From Streptomyces sp. NBC_00461 (GTDB lineage: Bacteria > Actinomycetota > Actinomycetes > Streptomycetales > Streptomycetaceae), in assembly GCF_036013935.1 (NCBI RefSeq), contig NZ_CP107902.1, forward strand, positions 4,931,001 through 4,995,000: a stretch of DNA of 64,000 bases, given 5' to 3'. Of the stretch, positions 1-9,285 are shown in pieces (position 1 is the stretch's first letter; each line of letters begins with the position of its first letter). The translations under genes and the position numbers were made by a program. The notes beneath the pieces were generated by a model. The model saw only the letters and a program-made list of their open reading frames with translations. It was not told the DNA's origin and made no database searches.

Positions 1-656
1 AGGAACTGATCTCCCTCGACGACCTCTCCGCGGGTCGCTTCACCCTCGGCGTCGGCGCGGGCGGCAACGGCTTCGACGCGACCGTGCTGGGACAGGAGCC
101 CTGGACCCCGCGGGAGCGCGCCGACCGGTTCGCCGAGTTCGTCCAGCTCCTCGACCGGCTGCTGACCGACGACGGCAAGGAAGGCGTGTCCTACGAGGGC
201 GACTTCTACTCGGCGCACGAGGCGCGCAACATCCCCGGCTGTGTGCAGCGCCCCCGACTGCCCTTCGCGGTGGCCGCGACGGGCCCGCGCGGCCTGCGTC
301 TCGCGGCACGGCACGGACAGGCGTGGGTGACCACCGGCGACCCCAAGCTGTACGAGAACGGCACCCCTGAACAGTCGATTCAAGCCATTCGCGGCCAGGC
401 CGAGAAGCTGGCCGACGCCTGCGCCGATATCGGCCGGGACGTATCCGAACTCGACAAGATCCTGCTCACCGGCTTCACCCCGGACCGCGCCCGGCCGCTG
501 GAGTCGCTCGACGCCTTCGTGGACTTCGCGGGCCGGCACCGGGAACTGGGCTTCACCGAGATCGTGATCCACTGGCCCATCCCCGACTCCGACTTCGCCG
601 CCGACGAGAAGGTCTTCGAGCAGATCGCCCTGGAGGCCCCGGCCCAGCTCGGCTGA
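1..656 (+). CDS. LLM-class flavin-dependent oxidoreductase (5' end outside window)
   Basis: The open frame runs from base 3 to the TGA at 654-656 with no start in the window, so the N-terminus is missing. The visible 217 residues show the luciferase-like monooxygenase barrel: an early [17 protein letters not shown] strand-loop, the [19 protein letters not shown] helix, and [11 protein letters not shown] followed by [14 protein letters not shown]. These proteins use a reduced flavin (F420 or FMN) to oxidise small organic substrates; the substrate cannot be told. It reads toward the HAD gene with about 110 bases between them. Confidence 0.85.
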   Translation, partial: ELISLDDLSAGRFTLGVGAGGNGFDATVLGQEPWTPRERADRFAEFVQLLDRLLTDDGKEGVSYEGDFYSAHEARNIPGCVQRPRLPFAVAATGPRGLRLAARHGQAWVTTGDPKLYENGTPEQSIQAIRGQAEKLADACADIGRDVSELDKILLTGFTPDRARPLESLDAFVDFAGRHRELGFTEIVIHWPIPDSDFAADEKVFEQIALEAPAQLG

Positions 657-765
657 GCGGACGGGGTGGGGCGGTGCCGACGAGGACGGCCCTGACGAGG
701 ACGGCAACTCCTCACCTGTGCGGACTCCCGCACGGGCGTGCAGGCATATGCGGGAGAATGAACGG

Positions 766-1635
766 GTGACCTCAGCGACTCGACAGCCCGAGACCCCGGC
801 CGCCGCCGTTCCGCCACGGCTCATAGCCACCGATCTCGACGGCACCCTCCTGCGGGACGACCAGTCGGTCTCCCCGCGCACGGTCGCCGCCCTCGCCGCC
901 GCCGAGGAGGCGGGCATCGAGGTCTTCTTCGTCACCGGCCGCCCCGCCCGCTGGATGGACGTCGTCAGCGATCACGTCCACGGCCACGGCCTGGCGATCT
1001 GCGGCAACGGCGCGGCCGTGGTCGACCTGCACGGCGGCCCCGGCGCCCACCGCTTCGTGAAGGTGCGCGAGCTCGCCCGGGACAACGCGCTGGACGCCGT
1101 ACGGCTCCTGCGCGACGCGGCACCGGGCACGGTGTACGCGGTGGAGCAGACGTACGGCTTCCACCAGGAGCCGGACTACCCGAAGCTGCACATGGAGATC
1201 CCGGACAACCTCGCGCCGGCCGAGGACCTGCTGGCGCCGGACGGCCCCGGTGCCACGGAGCCGGTGCTCAAGATCCTCGCCTACCACCCGTCCCTCGATC
1301 CGGACGGTTTCCTCACCACGGCCCGTCTCGCCCTGGGTGAGCGTGTCAACGTCACCCGTTCCAGCCCCAGCGCCCTGCTGGAGATCAGCGGCCCCGGCGT
1401 CTCCAAGGCCAGCACGCTCGCCCTGTGCTGCGCCGAGCGCGGAATCTCGCACGAGGAGGTCGTCGCCTTCGGGGACATGCCGAACGACGTCGAGATGCTC
1501 ACCTGGGCCGGCCAGTCGTACGCGATGGGCAACGCCCACCCGGACGTCATCGCCGCGGCCTCGGGCCGCACGGTCGCCAACAACGACGACGGTGTGGCGG
1601 TCGTGATCGAGCGGATGCTGGCCGCACGGCCGTAG
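766..1635 (+). CDS. HAD-superfamily (Cof-type) phosphatase
   Basis: A 289-residue cytosolic hydrolase of the HAD IIB/Cof type, probably acting on sugar phosphates or other small phosphorylated metabolites. Motif I DLDGTLL (catalytic Asp at about residues 23 and 25), a motif II threonine in VTGRPA, a lysine in GPGVSKAST and the acidic motif GDMPNDVEM are all present. GTG at 766 is chosen because GGGAG lies about 10 bases upstream and the remaining N-terminus is short; in-frame GTG 718 and ATG 748 are alternatives. The stop is followed directly by three in-frame 15-bp repeats (listed separately). Confidence 0.85.
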   Translation: MTSATRQPETPAAAVPPRLIATDLDGTLLRDDQSVSPRTVAALAAAEEAGIEVFFVTGRPARWMDVVSDHVHGHGLAICGNGAAVVDLHGGPGAHRFVKVRELARDNALDAVRLLRDAAPGTVYAVEQTYGFHQEPDYPKLHMEIPDNLAPAEDLLAPDGPGATEPVLKILAYHPSLDPDGFLTTARLALGERVNVTRSSPSALLEISGPGVSKASTLALCCAERGISHEEVVAFGDMPNDVEMLTWAGQSYAMGNAHPDVIAAASGRTVANNDDGVAVVIERMLAARP

Positions 1636-1680
1636 GACTCGCTTCCGTCGGACTCGCTTCCGGTGGACTCGCTTCCGTAG
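1636..1680 (+). repeat. Three tandem 15-bp units after the HAD stop codon
   Basis: Units at 1636-1650, 1651-1665 and 1666-1680 share GACTCGCTTCC and differ only in the last bases. They stay in frame with the upstream HAD gene and would read DSLPS, DSLPV, DSLP before a second TAG at 1678-1680. The gene's own stop (CCG TAG) sits where the first repeat has CCG TCG. Confidence 0.8.
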
Positions 1681-1723
1681 GACCGGCCCGCGGGCGCGGC
1701 ACCGGGCCGCCCGCCGGGCGTCG

Positions 1724-2794
1724 TCATCCGAGGGGGACGCCTCGCGCCGCCAGCCACGGCACCGGGTCCACCGCGGAGCCCATCTGAGGCGTGACCCGCA
1801 CCTCGAAGTGCAGGTGCGGGCCGGTGGAGTTGCCGGTGGTGCCCGACTGGCCGATCCTCTGCCCGGTGTGCACCCGCTCGCCCTGGCCGACAGCGACGGC
1901 GGCGAGATGGGCGTACTGCGTGTAGTAGCCGCCCGCATGCCGGATCACGATCTCGATGCCGAAGGGACCCCCGCACGAGACGCTCACCACACGTCCGGCA
2001 CCGGCCGCCCGCACCGGCGTCCCGATCGGCACCGCGAAGTCCTGCCCGGTGTGCCGGTTCACCCACCGGTCGCCGCCACTGCCGAAGCCCGCGGACAGTG
2101 TGTACGTCTCCACGGGTGCGACCCACGCCCGCGTGACGTCCGTCTCCGGCTGTTCGAGCCGCACCGGCCCGCGGCAACTGCCGGCCGCGGCCGAGGCGTC
2201 CGCCTGTCCCTGCAACTGCCCACGCGCTTCCTCGAGTTTCCGCTCGATGGTGTCTTTCACCGCGGCGAGTTCACTGTTCTGCTTCTCCAGCGCCCGCCAC
2301 GCCACCGTGGCCTTCGCCTCGTCCGCGGTCAGCCGCGCCTCGGCCCGCCGACTCCTGCCGACCGAACCCGCGAGTGCCTCACCGGCCTGCGCCAGGACGT
2401 GCTGACCGCGCAGCAACTCGTCCGGGTCGTCCGCGAGGATCAGCCGCGCGGCCACCGGCAGACCGCCACCGGTGCGGTACTGGGCGCGTGCCATCCGGCC
2501 GAGGTCCTCGTGCAGGGCGGTGATCTCCCGCCGCTCACGGTCCAGCAGTGCCTCGGCCCGCTCGGCCCGCGCCCGCTCCACCTCGGCCTCGCGCCGTCCC
2601 GCCTCGTACCGCTGCGTCGCCAGCGCCGCGTCCTCGTAGAGCCGCGCGACCCCGGCGCCGACCCCGGAGTCGGAACCGCTGCCGATCCCGTCTCCGTCGT
2701 CCCAGCCCGCCGCCCCGGCGGGCCTGGCCCCCAGCACGACGAGCGCGCACAGCAACGCCGGAACGAGCAGCGGATGACAGCGGGATGAGCGCAT
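1724..2794 (-). CDS. Secreted M23 family metallopeptidase with coiled coil
   Basis: A 356-residue exported peptidoglycan hydrolase candidate. It has an N-terminal signal peptide (basic MRSSR, hydrophobic LLVPALLCALVVLG, then ARPAGAA), a long charged helical stretch (about residues 45-190) like the EnvC/RipA-type coiled coils, and a C-terminal LytM domain with the zinc motifs HTGQDFAVP (HxxxD) and HLHFEV. Such enzymes cut peptide bridges in the wall or activate other hydrolases. ATG at 2794 gives a complete signal peptide. It lies downstream of cydCD on the same strand, about 190 bases away, with no sign of shared function. Confidence 0.88.
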   Translation of the reverse strand: MRSSRCHPLLVPALLCALVVLGARPAGAAGWDDGDGIGSGSDSGVGAGVARLYEDAALATQRYEAGRREAEVERARAERAEALLDRERREITALHEDLGRMARAQYRTGGGLPVAARLILADDPDELLRGQHVLAQAGEALAGSVGRSRRAEARLTADEAKATVAWRALEKQNSELAAVKDTIERKLEEARGQLQGQADASAAAGSCRGPVRLEQPETDVTRAWVAPVETYTLSAGFGSGGDRWVNRHTGQDFAVPIGTPVRAAGAGRVVSVSCGGPFGIEIVIRHAGGYYTQYAHLAAVAVGQGERVHTGQRIGQSGTTGNSTGPHLHFEVRVTPQMGSAVDPVPWLAARGVPLG

Positions 2795-2981
2795 GCCGGC
2801 GATCGTGGCCCGCTCCTTGGGTTCCGGTCATCTTCAACTCGTACGCCTGGGGGAAGCGGCGCCCCGTATGGCTCAGTACGGACGAGTCGGGTGGACAGTG
2901 CCTACGGAGTTCAGTACGGCGCCTGTCCCTCGCGCCGCCGACGACGCCCCAGAGAGTCGGCATCGGCGGAAGGCGCTGCGG

Positions 2982-5900
2982 CTATCCCGGGGGCCGTCCC
3001 GCCCCCACCAGCAGCTCCGCCTCCGCCTCCCGCTCCGCCATCCCCCTGAACGGCCCTGGTACGGCGGCCAGTTCGGCGTACGTCCCGCGCTGCACCACAC
3101 GTCCCTCGTCCAGGACGACTACCTCGTCCACCGCTTCCAGGCCGGCCAGCCGGTGCGTGATGAGCAGCGTCGTCCGGCCCTCCGTGGCTGTCAGCAGGTC
3201 GGCGGTGAGCGCGTCGGCCGTCGGCAGGTCGAGGTGTTCGGCGGGCTCGTCGAGGACGAGGACGGGGAAGTCGGCGAGCAACGCGCGTGCCAGCGCGAGC
3301 CGCTGCCGCTGCCCGCCCGCCAGCCGGGCCCCGTGCTCGCCGACCAGCGTGTCGAGCCCATCGGGCAGACTGTCGGCCCAGTCCAGCAGCCGGGCTCGCT
3401 TCAGTGCGTCGCGCAGATCATCCTCGGTGGCGTCCTTCCTCGCGAGCAGCAGGTTCTCGCGCACCGAGCTGTCGAAGAGATGCGCGTCCTGGGCACACAG
3501 CCCGACGAGCCGTCGTACGTCGTCGCCGTCGAGCGCGTACGCGTCCACGCCCGCCAGCGTGTAGGAGCCGGCGTCCGCGTCCAGGAAGCGCAGGAGCACC
3601 TGCGCCAGCGTCGTCTTGCCGGAGCCCGACGGCCCGACCACGGCGATCCGGCGCCCCTGGTCGAGAGTCAGGTCGAGACCGTCGAGCGCCTCCCGCCGCT
3701 GGCCGGCATGCCGGGCGCTCAAGCCCCTGAGAGCCACCGGGAAGGGGGCGGCAGGCGCCTGTCGCGCCCGCTCCGGCTCCCGCACCGGCTCGGGCGCGTC
3801 GAGCACCTCGTACACGCGCTCCGCACTCCTGCGCACCCGTTGCCGGTGCTGCACGGCGAGCGGCAGCCCGAGGACCGCCTCGAAGGCGGCCAGCGGGGTG
3901 AGGGCGACGACGGCCATCGTCACGCCGTCCAGCCGCCCGTCGGCGACCGCCTGGGCGCCCACGAGGGCGGTGGCGGCGGCCGTCAGACCGGAGAGCAGAG
4001 CGGTGAGTCCGTCGCCGAGCGCGGTGGCCGTGGCGGCGCGCGAGGCGATCCGGGTGAGCGTGCCGTCGGCGCGCCGTGCCTCGGCGGTACGAGCGGGCAG
4101 AGCGCCGGCGACGGTCAACTCCGCGGTGCCGGTGAGCAGATCGGTCACGCGCGTCGCGAGCACCCCTCGTGCGGGGGCCAGCCTGCGTTCGGCGCGGCGG
4201 GCCACGGCGCCGGTGACCAGCGGGACGCCGACCCCGGCCGCCACCAGCCCGACGGCCAGCGCGAGACCGGCCTCGGGCAGCAGCCACGCCGTGAAGCCGA
4301 CGGACGCGGCGGACACGATCACTGCGGAACCGGCGGGCAGCAACCAGCGCAGCCAGTAGTCCTGCAGGGCGTCCACGTCCACGACGAGCCGCGACAGCAG
4401 GTCGCCGCGGCGGGTGCGGCGCAGCCCGGCGGGCGCCAGCCGCTCCAGCCGCCGGTAGACGGCGACCCTGGTGTCCGCCAGCATCCGCAGCACCGCGTCG
4501 TGGGACACGAGCCGCTCGGCATACCGGAAGACCGCCCGCCCGATACCGAAGGCCCTCGTCGCCGTGACAGCCACCATCAGATACAGCACGGGCGGCTGCT
4601 GCGAGGCCCGCGAGATGAGCCACCCGGAGGTGGCCATGAGCCCGACGGCACTGCCGAGCGCGAGACTCCCGAGCAGCAGGGCGAGCGCGAGACGACCGCG
4701 CCGGGGGCCGGACATGGCCCGGACGCGGGCGAGCACGCCGCCTCGGCTGTCGGCAGATGCGGCGCTTGCGGGCTCGTGCGGCGTGGAGCTCTCGTACGTC
4801 TCCTGGGCCGCCGGGCGCCCCTCGGGCGTCCGGCGTTCCACGGAGGCAGGGACCGTCCGCCCCGCCAACCGCACCACGCGGTCCGCCACTGCGAGCAGCG
4901 CCGGCCGGTGCACCACCAGCAGTACCGTCCGCCCCACCGCCAGCCGCCGTACCGCCTCCACGACCTCGGCCTCGGTGGCCCCGTCCAGGGCGGCCGTCGG
5001 CTCGTCGAGCAACAGCACCGGACGGTCCGCGAGGAACGCCCGCGCCAGGGCGAGCCGTTGCCGCTGCCCGGCCGACAGCCCGGCACCGTCCTCGCCGAGC
5101 AGCGTGTCCACACCATCGGGCAGGGCGTCCACGAACTCCAGCGCTCCGGCCTCCCGCAACGCCCGCCGTACAGCGGCGTCATCGGCATCGGAACGCGCCA
5201 GCCGTACGTTCTCGGCGACGCTCCCGGCAAAGAGGTGCGGGCGCTGCGGCACCCAGGCGATCCGCGACCGCCACCGCTCCAGATCGACGTCACAGAGATC
5301 GACTCCGCCGACCCGTACCCGCCCCTCGGACGGCCTGACAAAGCCCAACAGCACGTTCAGCAGCGTGGACTTGCCGCTGCCGCTCGGCCCGACGAGCGCG
5401 ACCGTCTCCCCGAGCTCGACGGCGAAGGAAACATCCGACACGGCGTCCTCGGATCGCCCGGGGTACCGAACCGTCACTCCCTCGAAGGCGATGCCACCCG
5501 TCGGAACGGTCCCCGTGCCCGACGCCGGCACGGGGGTCTCCAGGACGGCGAAGATCTCCTCGGCCGCCGCGAGCCCTTCCGCCGCCGCGTGATACTGCGC
5601 GCCGACCTGACGCAGGGGCAGGTAGGCCTCGGGCGCGAGGACGAGGATGACCAGGCCGATGTACAGATCCATCTCACCGTGCACGAGCCGCATGCCGATC
5701 GTCACGGCGACCAGTGCGACCGAGAGCGTGGACAGCAGCTCCAGCGCGAAGGACGAGATGAAGGCGACCCGCAGCGTCCGCATGGTCGCCTGCCGGTACT
5801 CACCGGTGATCCGCTTGATCGACTCAGCCTGCGCCTTGGCCCGCCCGAACACCTTCAGGGTCGGCAGCCCCGCGACGACGTCCAGGAAGTGGCCGGACAA

Positions 5901-6485
5901 CTGGGACAGCAACCGCCACTGACGGTCCATCCGGGACTGCGTGGCCCAGCCGATCAGGACCATGAAGACCGGGATGAGTGGCAGGGTTCCCACGATGATC
6001 GCCGCCGAGACCCAGTCCTCGGTGACGATCCGGGCCAGCACCGCCACGGGCACGACCACCGCGAGCCCCAACTGCGGCAGATAGCGCGAGAAATAGTCGT
6101 CGAGGGCGTCGACACCCCGAGTGGCGAGCGCGACGAGCGAACCGGTCCGCTGCCCGCTCAGCCACCCGGGCCCCAGCGCACCGGCTCGTTCCAGCAACCG
6201 TCCCCGCAGCTCCGACTTCACCGCCGCGCTCGCCCGGTGCGCGGCGAGCTCCGTGAGCCAGGAGACCAGCGCACGGCCACAGGCGACAGCCACCAACAGC
6301 AGCAGGGGAGTGCCGAGTTCGGCGACCGACATCCCGTGCTGGAACGACCCCACCACCACCTCGGCGATGAGCATCGCCTGGGCGATGACCAGCCCCGCGC
6401 CAAGGACGCCCAGGCCGACGACCGACACCAGGAAGAGGCGGGTGGCACGGGCGTAGTGGAGCAGACGCGGGTCGATCGGTTTCAC
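2982..6485 (-). CDS. cydCD: CydDC-type ABC transporter, CydD-CydC fusion
   Basis: A single 1167-residue protein carrying two complete ABC half-transporters, which are separate proteins in E. coli. Half one has six membrane segments and a nucleotide-binding domain with GPSGSGKSTLLN, LSAGQRQRLALARAF and LLLDEPTAALD; half two repeats this with GPSGSGKTTLAQ, LAGGQRQRLALARALL and LVLDEPAEHLD. CydDC exports thiols (glutathione/cysteine in E. coli; possibly other thiols here) or handles heme, and is needed to assemble cytochrome bd. It follows cydA-cydB. A parS site covers the start: the inner GTG (6485) has a GAGG about 11 bases upstream, while the outer GTG at 6494 has it too close. Confidence 0.93.
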   Translation of the reverse strand: MKPIDPRLLHYARATRLFLVSVVGLGVLGAGLVIAQAMLIAEVVVGSFQHGMSVAELGTPLLLLVAVACGRALVSWLTELAAHRASAAVKSELRGRLLERAGALGPGWLSGQRTGSLVALATRGVDALDDYFSRYLPQLGLAVVVPVAVLARIVTEDWVSAAIIVGTLPLIPVFMVLIGWATQSRMDRQWRLLSQLSGHFLDVVAGLPTLKVFGRAKAQAESIKRITGEYRQATMRTLRVAFISSFALELLSTLSVALVAVTIGMRLVHGEMDLYIGLVILVLAPEAYLPLRQVGAQYHAAAEGLAAAEEIFAVLETPVPASGTGTVPTGGIAFEGVTVRYPGRSEDAVSDVSFAVELGETVALVGPSGSGKSTLLNVLLGFVRPSEGRVRVGGVDLCDVDLERWRSRIAWVPQRPHLFAGSVAENVRLARSDADDAAVRRALREAGALEFVDALPDGVDTLLGEDGAGLSAGQRQRLALARAFLADRPVLLLDEPTAALDGATEAEVVEAVRRLAVGRTVLLVVHRPALLAVADRVVRLAGRTVPASVERRTPEGRPAAQETYESSTPHEPASAASADSRGGVLARVRAMSGPRRGRLALALLLGSLALGSAVGLMATSGWLISRASQQPPVLYLMVAVTATRAFGIGRAVFRYAERLVSHDAVLRMLADTRVAVYRRLERLAPAGLRRTRRGDLLSRLVVDVDALQDYWLRWLLPAGSAVIVSAASVGFTAWLLPEAGLALAVGLVAAGVGVPLVTGAVARRAERRLAPARGVLATRVTDLLTGTAELTVAGALPARTAEARRADGTLTRIASRAATATALGDGLTALLSGLTAAATALVGAQAVADGRLDGVTMAVVALTPLAAFEAVLGLPLAVQHRQRVRRSAERVYEVLDAPEPVREPERARQAPAAPFPVALRGLSARHAGQRREALDGLDLTLDQGRRIAVVGPSGSGKTTLAQVLLRFLDADAGSYTLAGVDAYALDGDDVRRLVGLCAQDAHLFDSSVRENLLLARKDATEDDLRDALKRARLLDWADSLPDGLDTLVGEHGARLAGGQRQRLALARALLADFPVLVLDEPAEHLDLPTADALTADLLTATEGRTTLLITHRLAGLEAVDEVVVLDEGRVVQRGTYAELAAVPGPFRGMAEREAEAELLVGAGRPPG

Positions 6486-6492
6486 GTGAAAC
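6479..6492. promoter_or_regulatory. parS site (perfect GTTTCACGTGAAAC)
   Basis: Exact 14-bp ParB-binding palindrome overlapping the first codons of cydCD on the minus strand. Its core GTG is the probable start codon. First of a close pair with 6515-6528. Confidence 0.9.
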
Positions 6493-6507
6493 ACACCCTC
6501 TTCTCAA

Positions 6508-6535
6508 GGGGCATGTTTCACGTGAAACATGCCCC
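6508..6535. terminator. 28-bp perfect palindrome centred on parS, between cydB and cydCD
   Basis: GGGGC arms on both sides extend the parS palindrome to 28 perfect bases. As RNA it would form a strong GC-based hairpin in the cydB-cydCD gap, possibly a partial terminator or processing/stability element as well as a ParB site. No U-tract follows. Confidence 0.45.
6515..6528. promoter_or_regulatory. parS site (perfect)
   Basis: Exact GTTTCACGTGAAAC at the centre of the extended palindrome in the cydB-cydCD gap, 36 bp from the previous site. Confidence 0.92.
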
Positions 6536-6544
6536 AGATCGGAC

Positions 6545-7549
6545 TCAGTGCACTGCGTCTGCGATGTGCTGCGTACCGATCCGCTTGCGGAACACCCAGT
6601 AGGTCCACCCTTGGTAGAGCATGACGATCGGCGCGGCGATCACCGCACACCAGGTCATGATCTTCAAGGTGTACGGGCTCGAGGAGGCGTTGGTGACCGT
6701 CAGGCTCCAGTCCTCATTGAGCGACGACGGCATGACGTTCGGGAAGAGTGACAGGAAGAGCATGGCCACAGCGGCCACGATCGTGATCCCGGACAGCGCG
6801 AACGACCAGCCCTCACGCCCGGCCTGATTCGCCACCAGTGCGGCGACCAGGGCGGCGACGGCCACGACGAGCGCGACCAGGCTCTTGCCGTCACCGCTGT
6901 CGACCTGCGTCCACACCAGGAAGATCAGCGCGACCACGGCCGCGGCCAGACCGACCGCCAGGGCGAGCTTCCGTGCCCGCTCCCTGATCTCCCCGACCGT
7001 CTTGAGCGCCGTGAACACCGCCCCGTGGAAGGTGAACAGCGTCAGCGTCACCAGGCCGCCGAGCAGCGCGTACGGATTGAGCAGATCCCAGAAGGTGCCG
7101 ACGTACTCGAAGTTCCTGTCGATCTTCACGCCCCGCACGATGTTGCCGAAGGCCACGCCCCACAGGAAAGCCGGGATCAGGGAGGTCCAGAAGATCGCGG
7201 TCTCCCAGTTGCGCTGCCAGTTCTCCTCGGGCCGCTTCGCCCGGTACTCGAAGGCGACGCCCCGCACGATCAGGCAGACCAGGATGATCAGCAGAGCCAG
7301 ATAGAAGCCGGAGAAGAGCGTGGCGTACCACTCGGGGAAGGCGGCGAAGGTCGCTCCGCCCGCCGAGAGCAGCCACACCTCGTTGCCGTCCCAGACGGGG
7401 CCGATGGTGTTGATCAGCACCCGCTTCTCGGGCCGGTTCCGGGCCAGCAGCTTGGTGAGGATGCCGACTCCGAAGTCGAAGCCCTCCAGGAAGAAGTAGC
7501 CGGTCCACAGGACGGCGATGAGCACGAACCAGACGTCGTGAAGTTCCAT
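6545..7549 (-). CDS. cydB: Cytochrome bd oxidase subunit II
   Basis: A 334-residue membrane protein of normal length for CydB, the subunit that stabilises the three-heme oxidase with CydA. The N-terminus MELHDVWFVLIAVLWTGYFFLEGFDFGVG matches the family start in three short conserved blocks (WFVLIA, FFLEGFDFGVG) and is followed by GPVWDGNEVWL and eight or so hydrophobic helices. ATG 7549 has GGGAG about 8 bases upstream. It begins 18 bases after cydA, so the two are surely cotranscribed. It acts in the membrane, reducing oxygen at low oxygen tension using menaquinol. Confidence 0.95.
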   Translation of the reverse strand: MELHDVWFVLIAVLWTGYFFLEGFDFGVGILTKLLARNRPEKRVLINTIGPVWDGNEVWLLSAGGATFAAFPEWYATLFSGFYLALLIILVCLIVRGVAFEYRAKRPEENWQRNWETAIFWTSLIPAFLWGVAFGNIVRGVKIDRNFEYVGTFWDLLNPYALLGGLVTLTLFTFHGAVFTALKTVGEIRERARKLALAVGLAAAVVALIFLVWTQVDSGDGKSLVALVVAVAALVAALVANQAGREGWSFALSGITIVAAVAMLFLSLFPNVMPSSLNEDWSLTVTNASSSPYTLKIMTWCAVIAAPIVMLYQGWTYWVFRKRIGTQHIADAVH

Positions 7550-7567
7550 GACTCGCTCTCCCTCGGC

Positions 7568-9076
7568 CTAGTACGAGAAGGCCATCGGCTTGTCGGCGTC
7601 ACGGGTGTCGCCGCCGATCTTCGTGGGCGGGTTGAGGTCGGCCTCAGTCAGCTCGGGCGGGCCGGCCTTCACGTACTTCACCAGCAGCTTGACCTCGACC
7701 ACGGCGAGGATGGCGTACAGCGTGGTGAAGACGATCATCGAGGAGAGGACCTCGGCCTGGGAGACGCTGGGGGAGACCGCGTGGCGGGTCTGCAGGACGC
7801 CGTAGACGACCCACGGCTGCCGGCCCATCTCGGTGAAGATCCAGCCCCAGGAGTTGGCGATCAGCGGGAAGCCCAGCGTCCAGATCGCCACGAGCCAGTA
7901 CAGCCTGCTGAGCTTGGGGCCCAGCGCCTTGTTCCTGAAGAGGACGAGATGCGGCACCTCGTCCTCGCCCACCCGCAGATGCTGCGGCAGCATGAACTTC
8001 TTGCGGGTCAGCCAGAGTCCGGCCAGGCCGATACCGAAGGACGCCATGCCGAACCCGATCATCCAGCGGAACGCCCAGAAGGTGACAGGGATGATGGGCC
8101 GGTAGTCACCGGGACCGTACTTCTCCTGCTCGGCCTTGTTGGTGTCGTTGATGCCCGGGACGTACGAGTTGAAGTTGTCGTCGGCGAGGAACGACAGTAT
8201 TCCGGGGACGGACAGCTCGACCGAGTTGTGGCCCTTGCTCACGTCCCCGTACGCGAAGACCGAGAACGGCGCGGAGTGCTGGCCGTCCCACAGCGCCTCG
8301 GCGGCGGCCATCTTCATCGGCTGCTGCTTGAACATGACCTTGCCGAGCGTGTCGCCGCTGATCGCGGTGAGCAGGCCGGCGATGGCTACGGTGACCAGAC
8401 CCAGTCGCAGCGAGGTCTTCATCACGTTGATGTGCTTCTTGCGGAACAGGTGGAAGGCGGCGATGCCGACCATGAACGCGCCACCCGTCAGGAAGGAGGC
8501 CGCGAGCGTGTGGAACGCCTGGGCAAGCGCGGTGTTCTGGGTCAGCACATGCCAGAAGTCAGTGAGTTCGGCACGCCCCTTGGCCTTGTTGATCCGGTAG
8601 CCGACGGGGTGCTGCATCCACGAGTTGGCGGCGAGGATGAAGTACGCCGACAGGATCGTGCCGATCGAGACCATCCAGATGCAGGCCAGGTGGATCCTCT
8701 TGGGCAGCTTGTCCCAGCCGAAGATCCACAGGCCGATGAAGGTCGACTCGAAGAAGAACGCGATCAGAGCCTCGAAGGCGAGCGGGGCACCGAAGACGTC
8801 GCCGACGAAGCGCGAGTAGTCGGACCAGTTCATGCCGAACTGGAACTCCTGCACGATGCCGGTGACCACACCCATCGCGATGTTGATCAGGAAGAGCTTG
8901 CCCCAGAACTTCGTCGCCCTGAGGTACTTCTCCTTCTCCGTGCGCACCCAGGCGGTCTGCAGGCCGGCCGTGAGGGCGGCGAGCGAGATCGTCAGGGGTA
9001 CGAAGAGGAAGTGGTAGACGGTGGTGATGCCGAACTGCCAGCGCGCCAATGTCTCCGGCGCCAGAGCCAGGTTCAC
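7568..9076 (-). CDS. cydA: Cytochrome bd oxidase subunit I
   Basis: The 502-residue catalytic subunit of the bd-type quinol:oxygen oxidoreductase. Visible hallmarks are the early heme-ligand histidine in TTVYHFLFVP (His22), multiple membrane helices, and the MGRQPWVVYG motif. GTG 9076 is preceded by AAGGAG at a good distance. First gene of cydA-cydB-cydCD. The Rex operator 80 bases upstream implies induction when NADH is high relative to NAD+, that is, under oxygen limitation, as shown for cydABCD in S. coelicolor. Confidence 0.96.
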   Translation of the reverse strand: MNLALAPETLARWQFGITTVYHFLFVPLTISLAALTAGLQTAWVRTEKEKYLRATKFWGKLFLINIAMGVVTGIVQEFQFGMNWSDYSRFVGDVFGAPLAFEALIAFFFESTFIGLWIFGWDKLPKRIHLACIWMVSIGTILSAYFILAANSWMQHPVGYRINKAKGRAELTDFWHVLTQNTALAQAFHTLAASFLTGGAFMVGIAAFHLFRKKHINVMKTSLRLGLVTVAIAGLLTAISGDTLGKVMFKQQPMKMAAAEALWDGQHSAPFSVFAYGDVSKGHNSVELSVPGILSFLADDNFNSYVPGINDTNKAEQEKYGPGDYRPIIPVTFWAFRWMIGFGMASFGIGLAGLWLTRKKFMLPQHLRVGEDEVPHLVLFRNKALGPKLSRLYWLVAIWTLGFPLIANSWGWIFTEMGRQPWVVYGVLQTRHAVSPSVSQAEVLSSMIVFTTLYAILAVVEVKLLVKYVKAGPPELTEADLNPPTKIGGDTRDADKPMAFSY

Positions 9077-9158
9077 GTCGTCAGTCTCCTTAGGTCGCCA
9101 CGATATAGCGGCAGTTTGCCCCCTTTGTCACACGCATCGCGGGAGCAACGGGACAGCT

Positions 9159-9174
9159 TGTGAACGCGTTCACA
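9159..9174. promoter_or_regulatory. Rex operator (ROP) upstream of cydABCD
   Basis: TGTGAACGCGTTCACA is a perfect 16-bp inverted repeat identical in form to the Rex (redox-sensing repressor) operator described upstream of S. coelicolor cydABCD. It lies 83-98 bases before the cydA start and also upstream of the divergent cyclophilin-like gene. Confidence 0.92.
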
Positions 9175-9285
9175 TTCACAAGCAATTATGACGCACCTCT
9201 TTTCGACCTGCGCATGGGGGGTCCTGTCTGCTCCGTCACGTCAATCCCTTGGCGGCGACTTCAACATCTTGTTGAATTACCTGCC

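Noticed and set aside
2793..6602. Very long open frame (over 1200 codons) opposite cydCD, and similar ones opposite cydA, thiC, dnaB, ino1 and the DUF6049/murJ genes
   Set aside because: High GC leaves antisense frames open for long distances. These lack family motifs and ribosome sites and mirror well-supported genes on the other strand.
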